In this document: piece after piece, positions 8,595 to 16,747 of the stretch
How the letters are laid out: every line of letters starts with the position of its first letter
How positions within the stretch are numbered: the first letter of the stretch is position 1
DNA from: Microbacterium jejuense
GTDB taxonomy: Bacteria; Actinomycetota; Actinomycetes; Actinomycetales; Microbacteriaceae
Length of the DNA: 64,000 bases
Assembly: GCF_019511665.1 (NCBI RefSeq)
Contig: NZ_JAEUAW010000016.1
Coordinates: forward strand, 1-64,000
Direction of reading: 5' to 3'
Program-made: the position numbers and the translations under genes
Notes under the pieces: model-generated
Database searches by the model: none
What the model was told of the DNA's origin: nothing
The model's input: only the letters and a program-made list of their open reading frames with translations

Positions 8595-11365
8595 GCGATC
8601 CCACGACGCCGAGCGAGCGCGCCGGGGTGGCCGAGCACTTCGGCACCGACGACACGGCCTCCGAGACGACCGCCGCCCAGGCGACGGAGGCACACGGCGA
8701 GGCCGCCCTCGCAGACGCCTCGGTCGTCGACGCCTCCGCACCCGGCCGCGTCGCCCCCGACGACCCCTCGGTGACCGAGCAGTCCCGCCGCGCCCCCGTC
8801 GCCAATGCGCCGTCGGGCGAGCAGCCGCGCGGCATGGCGCCGGTGCCCCGGCCCGCAGCCACCCCCGATCGCACGCTGCACATGATCGGCAACGCCCACC
8901 TGGATCCGGTGTGGCTGTGGCCGTGGCAGGAGGGCTACCAGGAGGCGCGGGCGACGTTCCGCAGCGCACTGGACCGCATGGACGAGTACCCCGACTTCGT
9001 CTTCACGTGCGATCAGGTCGTGCTGCTGTCATGGGTCGAGGAGCAGGACCCCGACCTGTTCGCCCGCATCCAGGAGCGCGTCGCCGAGGGCCGCTGGGTC
9101 AACGTCGGCGGCTGGTGGGTCGAGCCGGACTGCAACACGCCCATGGGCGAGTCGTTCGCCCGCCAGGGGCTGTACGGCCAGCGCTACCTGCAGTCGCGGT
9201 TCGGCCGGATCGCGACGGTCGGCATGAACGTCGACCCGTTCGGCCACAGCGCCGCACTCCCCCAGATCCTGCGCGGGCAGCGCATGGACACGTACTGCTT
9301 CCTGCGGCCGGGCCCGCACGAGGGCGACCTCGACGAGACCCTGTTCCAGTGGGAGTCCCGCGACGGCTCGCGCGTGCTGGCGTACCGCATCCCGTTCGAG
9401 TACTGCAGCCCGCCGGGCGACGTGTCGGGCCAGACCGAGAAGTCGCTCGCGCAGCTGGACCGCTCCCTCGGCGAGATGATGGTCTTCTACGGAGTCGGCA
9501 ACCACGGCGGCGGACCCACCAAGGCCAACATCGAGTCGATCCACCGCTACGACCGCATGGGCAGCTTCGGGAGGATGACGATGTCGTCACCGCGTGCGTA
9601 CTTCGACGAGATGCTCGCCCGCGGCGACGCGTTCCTCGACGGCCTCGCGGTGCGCCGCGACGACCTGCAGCACCACGCGCCGGGGTGCTACTCGTCGCAC
9701 TCGGGCATCAAGGCGTGGCAGCGGCGAGCGCAGTGGGCGATCCTGTCGGCCGAGCGCTGGGCGGCGGTCGACTCGGCGCTCTCGGGAGCCGAGTACCCGC
9801 GCGAGGACTTCGAGCGCGCGTGGAAGCAGATCCTGTTCAACCAGTTCCACGACATCCTGCCCGGCTCGGCGATCGAGCCCTCGTACGACGACGCCCGCGA
9901 TCAGCTGGGCGAGGCGGTGGCGATCTCCAAGCGCATCATCGCTCGCGCCCACAACCGCATCGCGCGCCGCATCGACATCCCGATGGATGCCGCCACCCAG
10001 CCCGTCATCGTCTTCAACCCCCACCCGTGGCCGGTGTCGGTCGACGTCGACATGCAGTACGGCGCGCAGCCGCGCGGCGTGCGCATCGTCGACCACGACG
10101 GAGCGCCGGTCGTGTCACAGGCCACGCAGTCGACCGCGACGACAGGAGACCTGAGCCGGGGCGCCGTCACGTTCCGCGCCGACGTGCCCGGCCTCGGCTA
10201 CGCGCTCTTTCGCATGCTCCCCGGCCCCGCGCTGCCGGCCGAGACGAGCCTGCGCGTCTCGGACGACGGCACGGTCATCGAGAACGCCCACCTCCGCGTC
10301 GAGCTCGACCCCGCGACGGGCGATGTGATCTCGCTGCTCGACAGGGCGAGCGGGGTGGACCCGCTGGCCGGCACGCGCGGCCAGCCGCGCACCGCCGTGT
10401 GCGACGACCCCACCGACACGTGGGGGCACCGCGTCATCTCGTACGCGTGGCCGGGCGACGCCATGACGCTGGACCGCATCGTCGTGCGAGAGACCGGCCC
10501 GCTGCGCTCCCGTGTCCGCGTGGAGCGCTCGTGGGGCGCGAGCACGCTGGTCGAGGAGTACCTGCTCGCGCACGACGCACGCGCCGTGCGCGTGGACGTG
10601 ACGATCGACTGGCGCGAGAAGGCCCACCTGCTGAAGCTGCGCTTCCCCGTCGGGCTCGACGACCCGACCGCGACGTACGAGATCCCGTATGGCACGATCG
10701 AGCGCCCGGTCGACGGCGCCGAAGAGCCCGCGCAGTCCTGGGTCGACCTCACCGGGACCCTCGACGGCGCGCCCGCCGGGCTCACCGTGATCGCGACGAC
10801 GAAGCACGGCTGGGATGCCTCGCCCGCCGGCTCCGCGGGCACCGAGGTGCCGAGCATCGGCATCACCGCCGTGCGCAGTCCCGTGTACTCGTGGCACGAC
10901 CCGCGGCTGCTGGAACCGGACGGCGTGTACGCGTTCCAGGACCAGGGCGTCCAGCGCTTCAGCCTCGAGCTGGTGCCCCACGCCGGTGACTGGCGGGCGG
11001 CGCAGCCGACGCGCCGGGCCGCCGTCCTCGGCGCCCCGGTGCGTGCGCAGCTCGAGTCGTTCCACGACGGCGACCTGCCGCCGCGCGACGGCTTCGCCCA
11101 CGACGGCGGCGGCGCCGTCATGGTCACAGCTGTCAAGGGCAGCGAGGACGCACCCGACATCGCACCGGCCGACCTCATCGTGCGCGCGGTCGAGACCCGC
11201 GGCGAGCCGGCGACGGCCCGTATCGACCTCCCGCTCGTGGGACGCACGATCGAGGGCGACTTCGGCCCGCACCAGGTGCGCACGTTCCGTGTGCCGCTGG
11301 ATCCCGCCGCCGACATCGTCGAGGTGGACCTGCTCGAGTGGCCGCTGGGCGAGCAGCCGACGTGA
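8591..11365 (+). CDS. Alpha-mannosidase, GH38 family
   Basis: The 924-residue enzyme should cleave alpha-mannosides, as in N-glycan trimming or mannan breakdown. NAHLDPVWLW (about 100-109) is the GH38 signature, and NVDPFGHS carries the nucleophile (about D215). Further conserved stretches are VGNHGGGPT and NQFHDILPGS. The ATG at 8591 follows AGGAG and overlaps the stop of the SIS gene. It leaves about 85 acidic, Ala/Thr-rich residues before the catalytic domain; an internal ATG near 8833 would remove them. No signal peptide is seen, so it is probably cytoplasmic, acting on imported oligosaccharides. Confidence 0.92.
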   Translation: MSDPTTPSERAGVAEHFGTDDTASETTAAQATEAHGEAALADASVVDASAPGRVAPDDPSVTEQSRRAPVANAPSGEQPRGMAPVPRPAATPDRTLHMIGNAHLDPVWLWPWQEGYQEARATFRSALDRMDEYPDFVFTCDQVVLLSWVEEQDPDLFARIQERVAEGRWVNVGGWWVEPDCNTPMGESFARQGLYGQRYLQSRFGRIATVGMNVDPFGHSAALPQILRGQRMDTYCFLRPGPHEGDLDETLFQWESRDGSRVLAYRIPFEYCSPPGDVSGQTEKSLAQLDRSLGEMMVFYGVGNHGGGPTKANIESIHRYDRMGSFGRMTMSSPRAYFDEMLARGDAFLDGLAVRRDDLQHHAPGCYSSHSGIKAWQRRAQWAILSAERWAAVDSALSGAEYPREDFERAWKQILFNQFHDILPGSAIEPSYDDARDQLGEAVAISKRIIARAHNRIARRIDIPMDAATQPVIVFNPHPWPVSVDVDMQYGAQPRGVRIVDHDGAPVVSQATQSTATTGDLSRGAVTFRADVPGLGYALFRMLPGPALPAETSLRVSDDGTVIENAHLRVELDPATGDVISLLDRASGVDPLAGTRGQPRTAVCDDPTDTWGHRVISYAWPGDAMTLDRIVVRETGPLRSRVRVERSWGASTLVEEYLLAHDARAVRVDVTIDWREKAHLLKLRFPVGLDDPTATYEIPYGTIERPVDGAEEPAQSWVDLTGTLDGAPAGLTVIATTKHGWDASPAGSAGTEVPSIGITAVRSPVYSWHDPRLLEPDGVYAFQDQGVQRFSLELVPHAGDWRAAQPTRRAAVLGAPVRAQLESFHDGDLPPRDGFAHDGGGAVMVTAVKGSEDAPDIAPADLIVRAVETRGEPATARIDLPLVGRTIEGDFGPHQVRTFRVPLDPAADIVEVDLLEWPLGEQPT

Positions 11366-13224
11366 CCGAGCGGGCCGGGGCGCCGGCATCCACTCGCCTT
11401 CGCGTGACGGTCCTCGACGCGGAGCCGAGCGCCTTCGCGACCCGGGTGGAGCGCGACGGCGAGGAGCATCGCGTGCGCGTGCGGTACACCGGCGACGGGC
11501 CCGTCGAGGCGGCCGTGCGCGTGTCGGTCGGAGTGGAGGACGCGAGCGATCCGTGGTGGCTGATCCCCGGCCTGTTCTACGGCGAGAACCGCCCGGCGGC
11601 GAACGACCGGCTGTACCCGCGCTTCGAGCCGGGTGCCCGCGGCGCCGAGCAGCACGCCGCGTTCGTGAGCGACGAATGGCACTTCCGGTCCGACCGCGCG
11701 GCCACTCCGGCGGTCTTGGTGTGGCCCGCGCCCGACGCGCCCGGTCTCGCCCTGTCGGCCGACCCGGTCACGCCGCTCGGCCTGACCGGCGTCGGGTTCG
11801 CCCACCGCGACGGCGGAGCCGAGCTCGCCGTCACCTTTCCGGCACGCGAGTTCCCCGTCACCTACTACGGCGACGCCGCCCCTCGTCCCGCGGAGGTGCA
11901 GACGCACCGCTTCGAGCCCGGCGACGAGGTCGAGCTCGCGGTGCGCGTGCACGCGCTGCACCCGGACCGCCACGACTACGCGCGCGTCCTGCGGATCCTG
12001 CATGCGGCGTCCGCTCCGACGGCTCCCCTGCGGCCGTGGATCGACGTGCCGACGGCCGCACGACTCAGCGCCGAAGGCCTGCTGCGCTGGCACTACGACC
12101 CGGACCCCGGCGTGCTGCTGGAGACCGTGGGGTTCGACCGCGAGGTCTCGGGGCGCGACGGCCGGTCGGTGGATCGCCAGGCCATGCACGTGGGCTGGGT
12201 CTCGGGCATCCCGTGGGCGTACGCCATGCTGCGCCATGCCGAGCGGACGGATGCCGCGGCCCTGCGCGCGGCGGCGGTGTCGGTGATCGACTTCTGCACG
12301 GCGGAGCTGGCGCCCAGCGGCACGCTGTGGGGCGTCTGGTACCGCGACCGGGGCTGGACGCAGAGCTGGACGACGCGCAGCCGCGGTCTGCACAGCCGCA
12401 CGCTGGGCGAGGCGACGCAGTTCCTGGTGCGGGCGCTGGCCCTCGCCGACCGCGCCCAGTGGCGTGCCGCCGCCCGGTCGAACCTCGACGCGGTCGTGGC
12501 ACGGCAGCGCGAGGACGGCAACCTCGGCAGCATCCACCACGCCGAGACGGGCGAGGTGCTGTCATGGGACGGCACGGCGGGACTCGCGTGGGTCGGCGCC
12601 CTCGTCGAGGCCGCGGACTGGGACGAGCGCTACCTCGCGGCCGCGGAGCGGGCCGGAAGCCACTACGCGCGCTTCGTGCTCGACGAGTATCTGCACGGCG
12701 CGCCGGAGGACGTCGACCTCGCCGTTACGAGCGAAGACGGCTACGTCGCCGTCATGGCGTACATGGCCCTCCACCGCGCGACCGGAGCCGCGCACTGGCT
12801 CGACCTCGCGCGGCGGGCCGCCGACTTCGCGCTCACCTTCCGCTACACCTATGACGTCGAGTTCGCGCCGTCCTCGATGCTCGGCGTGTTCGACTTCGGC
12901 ACGCGCGGAGCGGACCAGGCGTCGGCATCCAATCAGCATCTGCACGCCTACGGGCTGGTCTGCACGAGGGAGCTGCTCGAGCTCGCCGCCGCGACCGGCG
13001 ACGACCACTACCGCGAGCGCGCACACGAGACGCTGGCGTGCTTCCGGCAGTTCGTGGCGCGGTTCGACGGCGACTTCAACGCCTACCGCGGCATGGTCAC
13101 CGAGCGGTACTACCAGACCGAGTGCTTCCAGCCGAAGGGCATGCTGCTCACGCTGTCGCACGCGTGGAGCGCGGGCGTGCTGCTGCTCGGCTGCGAGGAC
13201 GCGCTCGCGGCCGGCGAGATCTGA
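11362..13224 (+). CDS. Six-hairpin glycosidase-like protein, family unassigned
   Basis: The 620-residue protein has an N-terminal beta-rich half (about 1-210) and a C-terminal alpha/alpha barrel with repeated helical hairpins rich in Trp, Tyr and His, like unsaturated glucuronyl hydrolases or six-hairpin glycosidases. Motifs such as GVWYRDRGWTQSWTTRSRG and SWDGTAGLAWVGAL are typical of that superfold, but I do not recognise an exact GH family. The GTG start overlaps the GH38 stop (GTGA), so the two products are probably made together. No signal peptide is evident. It likely removes a side chain or terminal sugar from the same oligosaccharide as the mannosidase. Confidence 0.68.
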   Translation: MTERAGAPASTRLRVTVLDAEPSAFATRVERDGEEHRVRVRYTGDGPVEAAVRVSVGVEDASDPWWLIPGLFYGENRPAANDRLYPRFEPGARGAEQHAAFVSDEWHFRSDRAATPAVLVWPAPDAPGLALSADPVTPLGLTGVGFAHRDGGAELAVTFPAREFPVTYYGDAAPRPAEVQTHRFEPGDEVELAVRVHALHPDRHDYARVLRILHAASAPTAPLRPWIDVPTAARLSAEGLLRWHYDPDPGVLLETVGFDREVSGRDGRSVDRQAMHVGWVSGIPWAYAMLRHAERTDAAALRAAAVSVIDFCTAELAPSGTLWGVWYRDRGWTQSWTTRSRGLHSRTLGEATQFLVRALALADRAQWRAAARSNLDAVVARQREDGNLGSIHHAETGEVLSWDGTAGLAWVGALVEAADWDERYLAAAERAGSHYARFVLDEYLHGAPEDVDLAVTSEDGYVAVMAYMALHRATGAAHWLDLARRAADFALTFRYTYDVEFAPSSMLGVFDFGTRGADQASASNQHLHAYGLVCTRELLELAAATGDDHYRERAHETLACFRQFVARFDGDFNAYRGMVTERYYQTECFQPKGMLLTLSHAWSAGVLLLGCEDALAAGEI

Positions 13225-13348
13225 CGCCCCGCGCGACAGGGTGCGGGCCGGGCGCTGCCGGCAAGCACAAAGGCACCGCACAATCAAGCCCCTGCGCACG
13301 GGACGGCGGGCGGGAGAGCATGGCGTCTCGGCAACCGCGGAGGTGTGG

Positions 13349-14077
13349 ATGGACGTCATCCTGGTGCCGGGACTGTGGCTCGACGCATCGTCCTGGCAGG
13401 ACGTGTGCGAGCGCGTATCGGCAGCGGGTCATCGGACGCATCCGCTCACGCTGCGCGGGCTCGACAGCCGCTCGGCCGACCGGCGCGGCAGCATGCTCGC
13501 CGATCATGTCGCCGAGGTGGTGGCGGCGATCGACCGGTGCCCGGGGCCGGTCGTCCTCGTCGGGCACGCGGAGTCGTGCGGCCTCGTCCATGCCGCCGTC
13601 AACCGGAGGCCCGGCCGCGTCGCGCACGCGGTCCACGTCGGCGGGCTGCCGAGCGCCGACGGAGCGCACGTGCTGAGCGGGTTCACCGTCGACGCCCGTG
13701 GCACCACCACCAACACGGCCGGCTATCGCGCGGTCGACGCGACGCTGGCATCGCTGCATCGCCGCATGTCCGAGAACGCGTCGCACGTCCTCGACCAGGT
13801 CCAGCGGCTCACGGATCCGCGCCGCTTCGACGTGCCGGTCACGGTCGTGGCGACCGAGTTCACCGCCGACGACGTGCGCCGGTGGGCCGCCGCGGGCATC
13901 GATCCGGCGCGCGAGCTGCCGCTCATCCGCGACGTGACGATCGTCGACCTCCCCTCGGGCCGGTGGCCCCAGATCGAGCGGCCCGACGACCTGGCGCGCA
14001 TCGTGCTGGGCGTCGTGCCCGCGGCGGACCCTGCGGCCGTGGACGCGCCGTCGGCGCCGCTCGTGCCGGGCGCCTGA
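13349..14077 (+). CDS. Alpha/beta-hydrolase-fold protein, probable pseudo-enzyme
   Basis: The 242-residue protein has an alpha/beta-hydrolase start (VILVPGLWLDASSW) but the nucleophile elbow reads GHAESCG at 72-78, so alanine (A74) stands where GHSxG enzymes have serine. Near the C-terminus the SGHWP-type motif of related enzymes reads SGRWP, with arginine (R205) at the usual catalytic histidine. Both losses together suggest a non-hydrolytic protein, unless S76 is recruited. The ATG at 13349 follows GCGGAGG. It stands alone, 124 bp after the six-hairpin gene and convergent with the oxidoreductase gene at 14106. Confidence 0.8.
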   Translation: MDVILVPGLWLDASSWQDVCERVSAAGHRTHPLTLRGLDSRSADRRGSMLADHVAEVVAAIDRCPGPVVLVGHAESCGLVHAAVNRRPGRVAHAVHVGGLPSADGAHVLSGFTVDARGTTTNTAGYRAVDATLASLHRRMSENASHVLDQVQRLTDPRRFDVPVTVVATEFTADDVRRWAAAGIDPARELPLIRDVTIVDLPSGRWPQIERPDDLARIVLGVVPAADPAAVDAPSAPLVPGA

Positions 14078-14105
14078 GCGCACCGGCCCGCGTTCGACCG
14101 GCCGC

Positions 14106-15134
14106 TCAGGCGACCGACGCCGACGTGCGCACGGCGGCGATGGAGCCCGTCGTCGCCGACTCGTACGCCGCGAGGATGACCCCGAGCACATCGATGCCCT
14201 CGACCTCGGTCTGGATCGGCCGGCGACCCTCGAGGATGCAGTCGGCGAAGTGCCCGAGCTCGGCGCCGAACTCGTGCACGGGTTCGAACTCGAGGGTCTG
14301 CGGCTCCTCACCACGGATACGCGACACGAGGGTCTGTCCGTCCGAGCTCAGCGAGCCCCGCTCGGCGACCAGCGAGAACTTCTCGGTGCCGATCGCGGGC
14401 TCGTACGCCCAGCTCGTCGTCACGTGGCCGACCACCCCGTTGTCGTAGCGCACGAGCACCTGCGCCGAGTCCTCGCCCTCCATGAACTCCAGTCGGTGCC
14501 GCGAGAGCATCGCCGCGACCTCGACCGGCGTCCCGCCCGCGAAGTGCTGCAGCAGGTAGAGGGGGTGGTAGCCCGTGTCGATCAGCTCACCACCGCCCGA
14601 CGTGGCCGCCTGCGCGCGCCACCCCATGTTCTCGAGCGTGAAGTCGTTGAAGAAGCTGTCGGTCGTGCGCACCTCGTACACGCGGCCCAGGGCGCCGCCG
14701 TCGACGAGCTCCTTCGCCGCGGCGACGGCGGGCTGGAACAGCTGATTGTGCGCGCACATGATGGTCACGCCGTTGCGCTCCGCCGCCGCGGCGATGGCGT
14801 CGGCCTCGTCCAGCGTCAGGCACAGCGGCTTCTCGCACAGGACGTGCAGACCGGCGTCCGCCGCCGCGATGACGGCCTCGGCGTGGAGGTGGTGCGGCAG
14901 GCAGATGTCCACGGCGTCCAGCCCGCCGTCGGCGATCATCTCGCGATAGTCCGCGAAGATCCGGATGCCGTCGTCCTCGCCGCGCCGCTTCTCGGCGCTC
15001 TCTCGCACGGGGTCGGCGATGGCGGCGAACTCGATCGTCTCGGGATTGCGCCGGTAGCCGGCGACGTGGGCGCCGGCGATGCCGCCTGCGCCGATGAGTC
15101 CGATCCGCACTCTGCGGCCGTCGTGCCGGGTCAT
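14106..15134 (-). CDS. Gfo/Idh/MocA-family oxidoreductase
   Basis: The 342-residue protein is an NAD(P)-dependent sugar or polyol dehydrogenase. It has a Rossmann motif GLIGAGGIAG near residue 13, the family signature CEKPLCL and the substrate-side GGGELIDTGYHPLYLL. It is translated leftward, and its ATG overlaps the stop of the upstream paralogue by 4 bp (ATGA), so the two are coupled. Such pairs often interconvert keto and hydroxy sugars, for example inositols or glucosides. Control is probably through operator C, in front of the upstream gene. Substrate unknown. Confidence 0.9.
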   Translation of the reverse strand: MTRHDGRRVRIGLIGAGGIAGAHVAGYRRNPETIEFAAIADPVRESAEKRRGEDDGIRIFADYREMIADGGLDAVDICLPHHLHAEAVIAAADAGLHVLCEKPLCLTLDEADAIAAAAERNGVTIMCAHNQLFQPAVAAAKELVDGGALGRVYEVRTTDSFFNDFTLENMGWRAQAATSGGGELIDTGYHPLYLLQHFAGGTPVEVAAMLSRHRLEFMEGEDSAQVLVRYDNGVVGHVTTSWAYEPAIGTEKFSLVAERGSLSSDGQTLVSRIRGEEPQTLEFEPVHEFGAELGHFADCILEGRRPIQTEVEGIDVLGVILAAYESATTGSIAAVRTSASVA

Positions 15135-16138
15135 GATCGTCCTTCCGGGTCGAGGTCGACCGCGCCGCCCGTCGCGGCCGCGGTGTTGGCGGCGGCGACG
15201 AACCGGGTGAGCTCGACCGCCGCGCGCTGGTTGTCGGAGGGGTCGGCCGCGCCGCGCATGGCCGCCACCCACAGGTCGAAGGGCTGCGGCACCGGCTCGC
15301 CGAGGGCGACGGGCGTCCAGTCGTCGCCGAGCGCACCGCCCTTGCCGATGAGCTCCTCCCGCCCGAAGCCGAACAGCAGCGAGGCGGTCGTGCCGCGCAC
15401 CTCGAAGGCGAACGCGCCGGGGGTCGTGACGAAGCTCGCCTCGGCTACTCCGAGCGCGCCGTCGTCGTAGCGCGCGACCACGACGGCGTTGTCCTCCACC
15501 GCGCGACCGGTGACCCGGCCGTAGGCCGCGGTGACCTGCGCGGGACGCGCGCCGATCAAGCGCTGCACCAGATACGCGGGGTGGCAGCCCAGGTCGGCGA
15601 AGGCTCCCCCGATGGCCGCGACGGGGTCGGCGAAGCGCTCCGGCAGCCACCCGCCGAGCCAGCCGTCGTGCGCCATGCGCACGCGGGCGTACGTCACCGT
15701 GCCGAGGACGCCCGCGTCCACCAGTGCGGTGGCGGCGACGATCTCGGCCTGCGACAGGCGGGGCAGCGACACCACGAGGGCGACGCCGGCGGCGTGCGCC
15801 GCGGCGACGAGCCGCTCGGACTCGGCGACGGTCGGCGCCAGCAGCTTCTCGGTGAAGACATGCGTGCCGGCGGCGATGGCGCGCGAGATCACGTCGGTGT
15901 GGTCGGCTGTCGCGGTCGTCACGGTGACCGCGCCCACGTCGGGTCGCGCCAGCAGCGCGTCGAGCGAGTCCTCGGCGTCGACGCCCAGCGCCCGTGCGCC
16001 TTCGGCGGCAAGACCGGCGTCGGCGTCCCAGCCGGCCACCACCCGCGTGCCCTCGTGCGCGGTGGCCTCCCGCGCGTAGTCTCCCGCATGCACATGCCAG
16101 AACCCGGCGATACCCACCCCGATGACGTCGTCTGCCAC
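15131..16138 (-). CDS. Gfo/Idh/MocA-family oxidoreductase (paralogue)
   Basis: The 335-residue protein has a degenerate Rossmann start VGIAGFWHVHAGDY, in which GFWH replaces the usual GxGxxG, and the signature FTEKLLAP instead of EKP. The substrate half keeps GGAFADLGCHPAYLVQ. The changed dinucleotide and signature motifs suggest an altered cofactor site or a non-oxidoreductase role such as a glycosidase-type NAD enzyme. GTG at 16138 is preferred because AAGGAG lies 8 nt upstream; an ATG at 16183 would add 15 residues. Operator C lies 60 bp upstream. It is the first gene of a two-gene unit. Confidence 0.82.
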   Translation of the reverse strand: MADDVIGVGIAGFWHVHAGDYAREATAHEGTRVVAGWDADAGLAAEGARALGVDAEDSLDALLARPDVGAVTVTTATADHTDVISRAIAAGTHVFTEKLLAPTVAESERLVAAAHAAGVALVVSLPRLSQAEIVAATALVDAGVLGTVTYARVRMAHDGWLGGWLPERFADPVAAIGGAFADLGCHPAYLVQRLIGARPAQVTAAYGRVTGRAVEDNAVVVARYDDGALGVAEASFVTTPGAFAFEVRGTTASLLFGFGREELIGKGGALGDDWTPVALGEPVPQPFDLWVAAMRGAADPSDNQRAAVELTRFVAAANTAAATGGAVDLDPEGRS

Positions 16139-16199
16139 GCTGTCCACTCCTTCGTGTGCCGCTGAGACGGCCGGCGCTCTCATCGCGCGGTCCGACGTG

Positions 16200-16215
16200 T
16201 GGCAACGTTACCAGG
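16200..16215. promoter_or_regulatory. LacI-type operator C
   Basis: TGGCAACGTTACCAGG has inner arms TGG and CCA around AACGTT and matches operator A at 12 of 16 positions. It lies about 60 bp upstream of the Gfo/Idh/MocA pair and contains a possible leftward -10 box, TAACGT. Confidence 0.68.
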
Positions 16216-16255
16216 TGTGCGCGAGCGGAGTGCCCGCGACGCCCGGGGACGCTCG

Positions 16256-16687
16256 TCAGTCCCGGAGACGGTGGAGGGCCAGCACCGGGATGGTGCGGAC
16301 GCCGCTCGTCTTCACCTCGTACTCTCCGAAGCCCGGGAAGCGGCTCACCTGCTCGGCGTAGATCCGGTCGCGGTCGGCGCCGACCACCTCGGTGACGGTG
16401 ACGGGGTACTGCTCCTCGCCGATCTCGACGCTGCCCGCGCCCGCGTCGCGGAGGTTGTAGTACCAGCCCGGGTTGGTAGGCGCCCCGGCCTTGCTCGCGA
16501 AGACGTACACGGTGTCGGGATCGGATTCGTCGGCGAGGTACATCACCGGCGTGACGTGCTCGGCGCCCGTCTTGCGTCCGCGGTGGTGCAGCAGCACGAT
16601 CGGGGCGCCTTCGAAGTAGCCGCCGACCTTGCCCTTGTTCGCGCGGAACTCCTCGATCGTCTTCGCGTTCCAGTCGTGGTCAGACAC
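16256..16687 (-). CDS. Deazaflavin-dependent nitroreductase-family protein
   Basis: The 143-residue protein matches the DDN/F420H2-dependent reductase family. It has the split-barrel motifs APIVLLHHRGRKTGAEHVTP and NPGWYYNLRD that contact deazaflavin and its polyglutamate tail. The GTG start at 16687 follows GGAGGA at good spacing. The presence of the family implies the host makes coenzyme F420. It lies downstream of the protease gene, 60 bp away on the same strand, and could be cotranscribed. Physiological substrate unknown; quinone or nitro reduction is typical of the family. Confidence 0.88.
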   Translation of the reverse strand: MSDHDWNAKTIEEFRANKGKVGGYFEGAPIVLLHHRGRKTGAEHVTPVMYLADESDPDTVYVFASKAGAPTNPGWYYNLRDAGAGSVEIGEEQYPVTVTEVVGADRDRIYAEQVSRFPGFGEYEVKTSGVRTIPVLALHRLRD

Positions 16688-16747
16688 TCGTCCTCCGTCT
16701 GTTCGTTCGGTGGTACCGAGCGTAAGGGGCCCGGCGATGGCGGGCGG

